From contig NC_080569.1 of the NCBI RefSeq assembly GCF_030253575.1, forward strand, positions 2,128,001-2,192,000: DNA of 64,000 bases. The letters run 5' to 3'. Both the position numbers and the translations under genes were made by a program. The notes under the pieces are model-generated. The model saw only the letters and a program-made list of their open reading frames with translations. It had not been told where the DNA came from and did not search any database. This stretch comes from Rhododendron vialii (lineage: Eukaryota > Streptophyta > Magnoliopsida > Ericales > Ericaceae). Below, piece after piece: positions 34,057 to 44,700 of this stretch (position 1 is its first letter; each line of letters starts with the position of its first letter).

Positions 34057-37000
34057 CTATGAAGGAAAGGCATCCAAACTAATTTCATACCCACGCTTGT
34101 ACATCGTTCCTATCACCTGCTCAGCTTTATGCTTTTGACCACATATTAAGTAGGCATTATACAATATCCAGTGTGTTTTCCTCGTGCGCTCCATATTGAA
34201 GTTCTCCATCACATCAAGTACTCTCTCCATTTCTGCAAGGCGTTTCTGTGATGCATACATGACCATCTGACAGTGGTACAAGGACCTACAGATTCTCCAC
34301 CCAGCACACTCTGCACGCTTTACGAATTTCGCAAGCTTGTCCACTTCATTGCATCGAAAATAACTTGTAATGATACATCGCATAAGACCAACCGTTGCCA
34401 CAGAGGTATTATGCTGAAATGCCACATTGATGGACTTCTCCATCTTCTCTAACAAATCTTCTTGTGCATAAACTCGGATTAATAACACATTCAACCAAGG
34501 CCTATATTCCTTTTTTGAAATGAACCTCAGTAAATCTTCAATCTTTTCAACTCTATTCTTGTCAGAACTCCCACAATATGCATGTACCATAGCTCTGATT
34601 AATGGGATTTCATTCTGATTAACATGATGCTTCACCAACTTATACATCTCTTCCATCTTTTCCAAATTCAAAGAATTAGCATACCCTCGAAGCATAAGCA
34701 GGTATGTTTTAAGACTGGGCTTGACAGAACCCGCCTTCAAAATTCTGAAAGTCCTCTCCATACTATCCCACATCCAAGCAGTTATGTATCCAGCAATTAA
34801 ATTATTATAGGTACTCACATTGGGAGACAGATTTAAATCCTCAATCTCGCGAAAGGTTGTCTCCATGTGAGCTACCAGCATCAACCGACCAAAGACTGAA
34901 ATAAGTATGTTATATGTAGCAATTGTTGGGCAACAATTTGCATCCCTCTTTAAATCTAGAAACAACTGCTGGCATTTCTTTGCAAAACCATTAGACATAT
35001 AGGCACCCATAAGTGCATTATACGTAGAGGTTGTCTTAATTTGCCTGTTAGCAGCCTCCTTAAAAAGTTCAAGTGCAAGATCAACATTGTTCGTTCTACC
35101 AGCAACTGTAATACCGTGGGCATACTCGTCCGATGTCATTGGGATGCCACAATGTTCCTGTTTCCGTCTCCAATTAAGAACCTGAGGAACGAAAAACCAA
35201 GTTTGGCATGACCAAGGGGTAAAAATTCTTCTTCTCCAGGAATCTGAATCTAATGCCTCAAAGAAAAAATGATCCATAAAAAAACCTGTCCAACCATTAA
35301 TGGGACCTAAAATCAGCAATGGGCCGAAAACCGAATCCCAAATTATCACCATGGAAACCCTTTTAACCAAGAATTTAAGCTTGACAAGGAGCCAAACATT
35401 GTTAGTTCCTAAGTGCGAGTCTTGAGTTTGGTAAGAAAATAATAAAACAAATCAAATGGCATATGAAGGTCTCCCTTGGGGCTAATCCAGTATAAATACA
35501 GAAACGCAATTCGCATATCTGATCACAAATTTTCACTCAATTGTCAATCTAAAAACACTTACTATGGTACTCATAGGAACATAAAAGCTAACAGCATTAT
35601 CAGAACATACTTCAACTCCATACCTGTTTGGCATTTATCAAAATCAGTAAAAACCTAAGACCCCTCCAGATTCCATGAGCAATATAAGCAGTTGGTAGAA
35701 CATAGCAAATCCAATTATCTAAAGGATGCTCCAAGACAAAACATATGTGAGACAAAATACCTCAACATATCTACAAATAATATAAGCAGATAAGAGCTTC
35801 TCGGACTGCACGCTACATAGATTGCTATGGCTAATTTTAGCACGAAGTCCCTTTTTTTCTTCTTCAATGGTGAAGTAAAACACATGCAATATTTACTAGC
35901 ATCCATATTTAGCCATGCAAGTCCATTTGTTTCTACTCTTTCACAATGGGAATCTCATATAGCACTCAGATATGGCATCTTGTCAAAAAAAAAAAAAATA
36001 TTGTGGAAGAAAATATCAATTGCATCAGCGCATCAAAGTCGTTAAAAAACAAGCATTTTGATACTAGGCATTCCTATAATATAGCAACAGGAAGTCATTT
36101 AGCTATTAAAACGTGAACACCACACAAAAAACAAGCCCTCAATTATCATCTAGATGAAAGAAAAATTTTGCTAACAACCGCCCACTAGCTGGTGATTACT
36201 GAGCTTACAAAAAGATTCAAACTTCATTGCACAAGTCACGTACTCAATACAAGTTCAACCATTCCTATCATATTTTGGGACAATTTTTAACTTTTAAGAC
36301 CATCTCGAGCCCATACTCTATTTTAAACTCAGAACAAATATCTGAGTCAAATCTCCTAAATCTGACTCCAGTCCTTTTTTTCTTTTTACAACCAGGTGTC
36401 CTGGCCAACTCACTCCATTCCTTGACTCAAACCCATATGAAAGTGAGTTTTACTCAAATTTGTATGCAAATCAAAGGACACTCAAATTTTGACGGTCATT
36501 TTCTCCCTCTTAAATACAACCATGCCATTAATGAACCTCACTCAAATTTATGTTTAGATTTGAACTTGCCCATTGGAATGCTTCACACTAAATGAAGATT
36601 TTATTCAAATTTTGATTAAAAAAATTAAGGGCTGGAGATGGTCCATAGACAACCGCCCACTAGCTGGTTATTAATGAGCTTACAAAAAAATGCCAAACTT
36701 CATTGCGCAAGTCACGTACTCAATACAAGTTCAACCATTCCTCTACACTTCCTACATATTTCGGGACAATTTTCGAACTTAACAAAACAAAACAATTACG
36801 ACGCTAAGAATAATACCTCAATGCCTAATGTAGGCGAAGAACGCAACTGTTTCAGCAGTTGAACCAAAGTCGATCCATCGGAATCACTCAGGAACAAAGA
36901 ACCACCTTTATCTTCCAATACTCTTACAATCTCGTCTCTATCGTCGTTTTTTCTAAGTAATTCATCTTTCAGTTGTGAAACCTCCATGTAAAGTTCGCTT

Positions 37001-37179
37001 GGCTTGGTAGCGGTGCGACTACTTCTGTGGGCGAACAAATTGACGATGCTTTGGTACGAGTTTGTGGTATTGGCGGAGGGGGTGGTTGTTAGGGTTTTGG
37101 GGTTTGGTGGGAACCTTTGGAGGTGGAGGAACAGCTCTGATTGTGCTGCGTCTGATATCTTCCACAGTCGTTTCAACAT
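34057..37179 (-). CDS. P-class pentatricopeptide repeat protein
   Basis: Two exons: 37179-36817 (121 codons) and 35181-34057, joined in phase 0 across a 1.6-kb intron. The donor is GAG|GTATTA and the acceptor CCTCAG|GTTCTT, giving 495 residues. The junction reads [16 protein letters not shown], which fits the family pattern of a conserved WRR(K)Q segment just before the first repeat. From about residue 135 to the end there are degenerate 35-residue helical-hairpin repeats, e.g. [34 protein letters not shown] and [14 protein letters not shown]. There is no E or DYW extension, so it is P class. Such proteins bind organellar RNA and act in its processing, stability or translation. The N-terminus ([20 protein letters not shown]) is basic and amphipathic and could be a mitochondrial presequence. 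That target is inferred. The exact RNA is unknown. Confidence 0.9.
36174..36785. repeat. Direct duplication in the PPR intron flanking a MITE
   Basis: About 120 bp starting ACAACCGCCCACTAGCTGGT occurs at 36174 and again at 36649. The copies share CAAGTCACGTACTCAATACA and end GGGACAATTTT. The 36298-36643 element lies exactly between them. Copy 2 carries a short extra stretch (CTACACTTCCTACA). Confidence 0.85.
36298..36643. mobile_element. MITE with GACCATCTCCAGCCC-type ends
   Basis: Left end GACCATCTCGAGCCCAT; right end on the minus strand GACCATCTCCAGCCCTTA. It is AT-rich with several TTTGACTCAAA-like inner motifs. It lies inside the PPR intron. No confident target-site duplication was seen. 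Confidence 0.7.
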
Positions 37180-37289
37180 TCTTTTGTAGTACCAGCTCTA
37201 GCATACCTCGTGTTAGGGTTTTGGAAGGGTTTATCAAATCGAATGAATGCGATGACAGATGAGAAGATGAAACAGAGAGAATCGGCGCC

Positions 37290-37305
37290 GGGGGGGGGGG
37301 GGGGG
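37290..37305. repeat. Poly-G tract upstream of the PPR start
   Basis: Sixteen consecutive Gs followed by CGGGAGGG, about 110 bp upstream of the PPR ATG. On the PPR sense strand it is a C run; on the plus strand it could form a G-quadruplex. Confidence 0.85.
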
Positions 37306-38238
37306 CGGGAGGGCGACAGCGGCGTCTAACTGCCGAGAATGTCCAGTGTTTGAGCAAAGGGGTTGGTCGTTGCGGTCGAAATCGGGGTTTTGCTGTGCAA
37401 TACAGAGGTGCTGCTGGTACAGATATGAAATTTGTACCAGCGTGTACAAAGCCCTTTTTGGTCCGGTTTTAAGTCTTAAAAAATGATCAGAATTGCTTAT
37501 TTTGTTTAAAATATTTTGTTTACGGCTCTTACGAAAAATAAATTCAATCTGATAATGGTCAATGCATCTACCAAATATTCAACTTTGTCCTAGAATTCAA
37601 GCTTAAATTCTAAAGCAAAGTTTGGATGCTTAGTAAATGTTCTTACTGATACTGAATTGAACTTATTATTTTTTGTAAGGATCATAAAAAAATATTTTAA
37701 ACAAAATGCGTAACTCCGATCATTATTTTAAAATTCAAAATGGGCCCTAAAAGAAATTTATACGCACTGGTACACACATAAAATCTGTACCTTTAGACTT
37801 GCTGTTTGCCATAATTGTGCAATTTTCAATTATGGGTTTTTGCTTTTCCTAAAAAAAAAAATACTTATGGTTTTTGGAGGCTTGGAGCTAAGTTCGGAAT
37901 CTATTGTGTCAAAATGCATTCCTAAAAATAAACTGGAAAAAGCAGAATTCAAAAATAATCTCTAAGTGTAGATTTAATAAAAAATCTACTTTACACATAT
38001 TATCCAAATATTTTTACGGATAATCATTTTAGGGTAAATTATAGTTAACCCCCTCAAACTATGTCTCGGGGACACTTTACCCCCTCAAAGTTTTATTTTT
38101 GGCACTTAACCACCTCAAACTAATGGAAATACAATTTCCGTTAGCATTCTGTTACAAATTGGATGGGAAATGGCACATGTAACTCACATGCCCTCTCATT
38201 TAAATTTGAGAGACACTATTGCCCTTCATCTTGACATA

Positions 38239-38301
<63 letters not shown>

Positions 38302-40222
38302 GATCTCGAGACAGCGACAACAAAGAACATCCCCAAACCTCCTTACCCCAAAATCCAGCCAAATCAATCACCGCCGCCTGGCTCTACCACCACCATGGCA
38401 GACCTCATCGGCAACCCCATCGATGCCCACCCCACAACTCTCTCACTCCACCTTAACTTCGTAGCTACTGCTCCCCCCTCCTCCCAACACACACAAACAC
38501 ACACACAGAAAAGAGATCAAATCATGAGAACCAGCAACCATCGGATCATCATCGGCGTCTCCATCATGGTCGTCTCCCTTGCCAGCTTCACAAGCGCGCG
38601 CTATTGCAACACCTTCCTCATCGACGCCCTTTTCTGTTCAATCAGTCCTCCTCCCTCCTTCGACTCAACGCCTATGTGGGGTTGTCGATTAACGCTCCAT
38701 TGAGATAGATCTATGAAACCACGGTGGTCGTTGCCTTCGTCGCCGACATAGATTTCAGTCTTCTTTTGGGTTTGCTAAGTTTCACTTCGGTGAAGCAGTG
38801 GTGGTGGCTGGATGAAGGTGGTTTGGGTTTGTTTGGTTGTGCAAATTATGGTGGCTGATTGTTGGCAAAAGTTGGACAAGAAATCCAACTAAAAAACACA
38901 AACAGATTGGTCGTCGTTTGTAAAGCTGACTCCGGTGTCGGCACGGTTGTTAGAGGCCGGAGAAGAACCTACGTATCTGCCTTTCTGGCCTTCTCCTTTA
39001 TTGGACTAGAAATTCATTTTGTTGTTCTGTTGTATGAAACCAAGCGAGATTCCTTTTCTAGCTGCTAAGAAAATGTAGGAAAGGGGGAAGAAATACAAAG
39101 TAGTGATAGAAATTTGGAAAGCAAATGGGTTTTGATCCGTTTGGTAAGCGTTTTCAATTGAGGGCAAAATGGTAACTTACATCCTCTCCGTTACGGAAGT
39201 TGACGGTTTTGCAATTTCATTAGTTTGAGGTGGTTAAATGCCAAAAAAAAAACTTTGAGGGGGTAAAGTGTTCCCGAGACATAGTTTGAGGGGGTTAACT
39301 ATAATTTACCCATCATTTTAATATGAACACATGTAATCTGTCTGGGTAGCGGCTATCATTGAACAAAAATCCTTAAACGGTTGGTAGCGAAAGCATGACA
39401 AGCTGATTGCTTGTCACGAGGCAAGGCAATGCATGGCACAGCTCTACCGAACATAAACTAGATTTCCTCGGCCGTTTGCCTTCAGTTCATCGTGCTTTCA
39501 CGTCCCATGGGTAATGCTTGAAAAGAACATAAAAAACGGCACGCTCTTTTGACCAGTCTAGCCTTATCACCGGGCAAGGCAATGCATGACACAAATCTAC
39601 CGAGCAAAAACTAGATTCTTCCACAATTCAAAATGTAAAAATTAGTTGATTTAAAAAAAAAATATTAACATGTATACCTGATGACGTTTTATAGATGGTA
39701 TATCCAGTGTACCATAGTTTTCTCCTCAAATTAAACTCTCTTTGTTTCCCCACTATTGGGGTTATTCATAAGAAACCACTTGCCAAAATTGACTAAAGCT
39801 AAGGTAAAAGATATTTTTGTTCGTTTTCATAAAAAAAATTTATCCTTGACGATTGTCATGCTTGTTAGCATCAACGTACCTCCTAACCATTTGTTCTTCG
39901 AGTTTTGCGAATGTTGTGACTTTCCAATTTAGGGAAGAAAATGAATGTATAGTAATTATAATCCAAAGAAAGAGGTTTGAGTACTTGTCCATTCATTTAT
40001 TATTATTAGGGTGAATTTCTCTTTTTTTCACTTTTGTTTGTTTTGTTAAATTTCTGTGAATTATCGATTTGCCGACGAAAAAAAACACAAAATTGATAAG
40101 AATTAGCAAAAACTAAAACACAAAATTCACATAGATTAATCGGAATTAATTAATCAAACTTTTAGCCTAAAAACCAACCTACCCAGCAAAATGTGAAACA
40201 CGAGGCAAGTAATTAAGCTAAC
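37306..40222. other. Intergenic region between divergent PPR and LEC14B genes
   Basis: Holds the PPR promoter side, then a 1.28-kb MULE (38032-39311). After it comes a pair of direct repeats (GGCAAGGCAATGCATG near 39420 and 39572), then AT-rich sequence including a foldback-like patch at about 40010-40180. Outside the MULE I see no gene. Confidence 0.6.
38032..39311. mobile_element. Non-autonomous Mutator-like element (MULE)
   Basis: 1,280 bp with terminal inverted repeats of about 97 bp. Both ends read inward from GGGTAAATTATAG and continue CCCCCTCAAACTATGTCTCG, then GGCA and ACCACCTCAAACTAATG. A perfect 9-bp duplication, ATCATTTTA, flanks it (38023-38031 and 39312-39320), which is the MULE hallmark. 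The interior carries a (CT)n run (about 38241-38298) and higher-GC, gene-like sequence with a possible coding stretch from ATG 38395. It has no transposase, so it depends on another element. The interior could be captured gene fragments (Pack-MULE); that is inference. Confidence 0.88.
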
Positions 40223-41037
40223 GTGTTCTTCTACAGACGAGCGAGTGAAGTGAACGAGCCAAGCGCACACCACCACGCTCATTCAACTTCCTTCACAAAA
40301 ACCACAAGACGATCATTGGAGTCTTCCGGATCAACTCCATTCACACAATCCAATTCCTCACATATCCTTCAAATATTCCCTTTTTCATCTAATCCCACTG
40401 TGAAGTTTCCTGGATCTTTATCGGTCTCTGGCAGCCGCAGCACCGAAGGAGGTGAGTCACATACGAGTAACCCAGTTTCCCCACGTATATGTGAGAGGGG
40501 TGTGGCTGGTGTGCCACACCGATGTGCCTCTGGCATTTTTGTTTTCATTTTGTTTCTGATTTGGGATCTCATTTTTCTTCACTATATACGATTATTTTTA
40601 CTCCAAAATCCACTCGGATTTGACTTACTGTGTCTGTCTACGGATGATTTAACTATACTTTACTGGTGGGTTTCGACTTAATGTTGGTGTATTGTTCTCA
40701 ATTGGGTTCAAGAAGTTTTGGATTGGGGTTCAGGTTTAAGAGTCAGATTTCTGCAGGAAATGAGCTGGTTTTCATTACGTTTTGGTGATCAAGTGAGCTG
40801 ATTCTTGCATATAAAAGTGTTGATATATAGTTAGTATTGACGTTTGTTGGACAATAGCGTACCAAGAAAAGATGTTTTGTTTGGGTTTATCGGTGAATAT
40901 CTGCTGAGTTTTAGGTAATGTAGAACTGGGTGGTCATAGTTGTAGGATTTTGATGGGAGGGACGTGAAGAACTCCATCCCTGGATTCCTGATTTTTGTCT
41001 CTATTAGTATACCAATGCTCCAAAGTTTTTTTTTTTT

Positions 41038-41360
41038 TTGAGAACAAGAAGTAAAAAGGAAGAAGCAATAATAGACAATCAGGCTGCAGCTTTTCAGAAT
41101 ATCTATGGAAGAAGGAAAACAGTCAGTTTTGGGAGAGATGAAAGGGTCCAATCTATCTATCATAGGAAGTATAATAAAGGGAAATTGAAAAAGATGAAAA
41201 AAAGTAGTATATTGATGTGGGAGGAGAACTCCGAAGATTTATTTTGAGAACAAAGTAAAAAGGAAGAAGAAACAATAGACAATCAGATTCAGGAGAGATG
41301 AAAGGGTCCAATCTATCTAATTTAGGAAGGTTGTAAAGGAAAATGAAGGAAAAAAAAGAA
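41038..41360. repeat. Diverged duplication in the LEC14B 5' intron
   Basis: Copy 1 (about 41038-41190) and copy 2 (about 41246-41350) share GAGAACAA..GTAAAAAGGAAGAA, AATAGACAATCAG, GAGAGATGAAAGGGTCCAAT and CTATCTA. Both are purine-rich. It lies in the intron between the probable 5' UTR exon and the first coding exon. Confidence 0.75.
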
Positions 41361-41736
41361 AAGAATACGGACATTTAGTGTTATGCATGTAGACATATAT
41401 ATGTATACCGACTTATCCGGAGAAGGGACACTATGATTGCCAGCTGAGGTGAATCGATGAAAAAATAAAAGGTGGGGATATTGCCGAAGCAACTTCCATA
41501 TTCAAACACATAACGAGATTGAAGGCATTTAGACAATGCATTCTTTGATGAATATCTAAGTTTATTCTGAGAATTGTCTCATCTCCTTTGCAGGATTTAA
41601 AAGGGTCACTTTGTACTAACCCAATTGGAGATAATTTGAGAGCTCTACTGTGTTTGATGACAATGCCAAACAGATTTTCAGATTTGGTTCTCCGCTAAAA
41701 ATGTACTTTATCTCCCGTGAGGCTTCCATTAACAGC

Positions 41737-44700
41737 ATGGGTTATTCAATGAGTAGGTTGAATATAGATTCTGAACAATTATGCGACAGTGACAATACCA
41801 CTTCTGAAGCTGATGGCAGCCTTAGGCCGCAGAAGCCATTCAATTCTCTTGACCATGAATTTGCTCAGTCGACAAAGCTCAAATCAGCGCCCCATGAGCA
41901 TCTGAGCCAGGTCCTGCCGGGTAAACGGGAGCGTAATGTTTCGACAGTTAAGATGTTGGCGGGACGAGAAGGTAATTATTCGGGAAGAGGGAGGTTCTCA
42001 ACATCAGACTGCCGTCATGTTCTAAGTAGATATTTGCCCGTAAATGCTCCTTCTGTTGTAGACCAGATGCCAACCAGGGCTTATGTTTCTCAGTTTTCAG
42101 CAGATGGTTCCCTTTTTGTTGCGGGGTTTCAGGTATAATCTATTGAATTGAAATTGGGTCTCAGAAATTCAGAATATAATGCCTCTTTTACGTCCACGTC
42201 AAGTTTGTCTGGCCTTCTGATGTTTTCTCTGGAGAAGGGAGCCTATAATTTATTATGTCATTTGGTTTCTATATACGCTCACCTAACTGGGCTAAATTTT
42301 TGTTGTTGCATGTATTTCAGGTTGTAATTTAGCTGATGTTTTTATGCTTTGGAGCTCTTGTTGACTTTGTTTTCTTACATATCATGCATCTTTAGCTGAA
42401 GGATTATTGTGATATGTGGATCGTTATACTTCTGATGTAGTTATCAGTTTATCTATTTGGTGTTTTTCGATACAGGGAAGCAACATTAGAATATATAATG
42501 TGGATAAAGGTTGGGAAGTTCAGAAGAATATTCTTGCGAAAAGTTTACGATGGACAATTACCGATACATCCCTTTCCGCGGATCAACGCTATCTGGTTAG
42601 TTCTCAGCTACAGTGTAATTTCCCCCACTCCCAAATAGATCTATGAAGTAAAAGGTGGTCCCTTTTTTTTGGAAGATACCGTCATTGGTAATCTCCCTTA
42701 AAAAGTTTCATCTGAAGATGGTCCCGATTCCACACTTTATGGTTGGAGGTATCTGGTGAATCCATCTGAAGAAATAGCTCCCGTCCTCTCACAAGTCTTG
42801 GTATTTTTAGAGGTTGGGTTGAGACAAGTGCAGTGCTGAAGTTTACATACTGGTGTCTCGGTAAACCAGCAAAAATAACAAGTTGACCAAATTCCTTTCC
42901 GTTGAGTTGATGGTCATTCATTGGCAACTCTGAGGCTTATCATATGTTTGGTTTCGGTTTCTCTCCCTTTGGAGAAATGTCATACTATATGTTGATTTGG
43001 ATGTCATTATTGCAGGTTTATGCCAGCATGTCACCAATAGTCCATATTGTTAATATTGGATCCGCTGCAACAGAGTCTCTTGCAAATATCACGGTACTTA
43101 GTACAAAACTTTTTCAATTTGGTTCACTTCTTCTAATTCTCTTTGAATTTTGTGTACCTCCCTGCATCTGGATTCCGCACAATGGGTATTTTGTCATTTG
43201 GCTTCATTGTGTATCGACTTTTTTCACTTCCTCTTCATCTTACTTACCTAGAACATTAGAATTTGAAAGAAGAAATTGTTAGGACAAATTAACAGTTTTT
43301 CGATGGAAGTTTGTTCTCTGAACTTTGGATGACATTAATGATTGCTTAATATTTGGAGCCCATCTATTATTCAGGAGATTCATGATGTTTTGGATCTTTC
43401 TGCTGATGACGATGGAGGATATTCCTTCGGAATATTTTCTGTGAAATTTTCAACTGATGGGCGAGAACTTGTTGCTGGTAGCAGTGATGAGGCAATATAT
43501 GTTTATGACCTTGAAGCAAATAAACTCGCGCTTCGTATCTCGGCACACACAGTAAGTATACTACTACGATGAACATGGTAAAGATACTATTACACATTTT
43601 GATGGTTGCTATATGTTTGTTCGTGCTGCAGTCTGATGTTAATACCGTGTGTTTTGCCGATGAAAGCGGTCATCTTATTTATTCTGGGAGTGATGATAAT
43701 CTCTGTAAGGTAAATCCTTTATACTCACTTTTGCCTGGTCGATCGAAAATTTGTGTACTTACTCTTTCTTGGTCTTTTGTTTCACTGATTGAAGCAATAA
43801 GGGTCACTGTGTAACCTACAAAATGATTCAAAGGATCATAAGAAGTGACTCAACAGAGAATAGAAAGTGATTTCAGTTAGCGGTGAAATGCTTTAGGAAA
43901 AATGGATGTACAAGTTCCATGAAAACATGTTATAGAGACTTAGGTCTGAACTATTCAAAGGAGTACTAATACCTGGAAAGTTTATCTGCTGAATTTTGAG
44001 ACAAACCAATATTTTTCCCATGCAATAAAATATATATCGCAACTTCCCAAAGATCCCTAATCTATGGGCATGATGAGCTGGGTCCTTTGTTTTGTTTTGC
44101 AAAACAAACTTGTCACTTTGTGCTTGGAGATCAATTTGTTTATCCACGCCATTTTTGGTTGAATGAGTCAGTTCTGTTCCTTCTTACTAACAAGGTTGAA
44201 GTAGGGATTTCGTGGAGTTATGTTACAACTCGAAGGTAATGAACATGGCTCGTGTTGTGAAAGTGGCTTGTAAACCTTTTTGAAATGGTAATAGACAGCT
44301 TGAACTCAGGAGTCAGGGTGATGAAATTGAGTTGAGCTAGGAGTAGATGGTGGTGGTAGCGATAAATGGCTACATGATAGTGTACTTGTCATCTATCTTG
44401 GTGTTGAATTTTAAAGTGACTTCTCGATCAGTAATAAAATTTCCAATACTTATGTAGTGATCAAGGTTGTTTAAAGATTTTATGGCTTAATTGATGAAGG
44501 GTTCTGTGTTAACTTTTTACTGGTATAGGTGTGGGACAGGCGCTGCTTTAAAGCAAACGGAAAGCCAGCAGGGAATCTTATGGGACACCTAGAAGGGATA
44601 ACATTTCTTGACAGCCGTGGAGATGGTCGTTATTTCATTTCAAATAGTAAAGATCAGACCATTAAACTTTGGGATATCCGGAAGATGTCCTCTAATGCTA

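Noticed and set aside
38170..38703. 177-residue open frame with a long Ser-Leu run
   Set aside because: Much of its N-terminal half is a (CT)n microsatellite and it lies inside the MULE. It was not called as a gene.
41650..41736. Upstream extension of the LEC14B frame
   Set aside because: The frame opens with GTG at 41650, not ATG. An in-frame ATG exists at 41701, but known LEC14B proteins start at the MGYxMSR methionine (41737).
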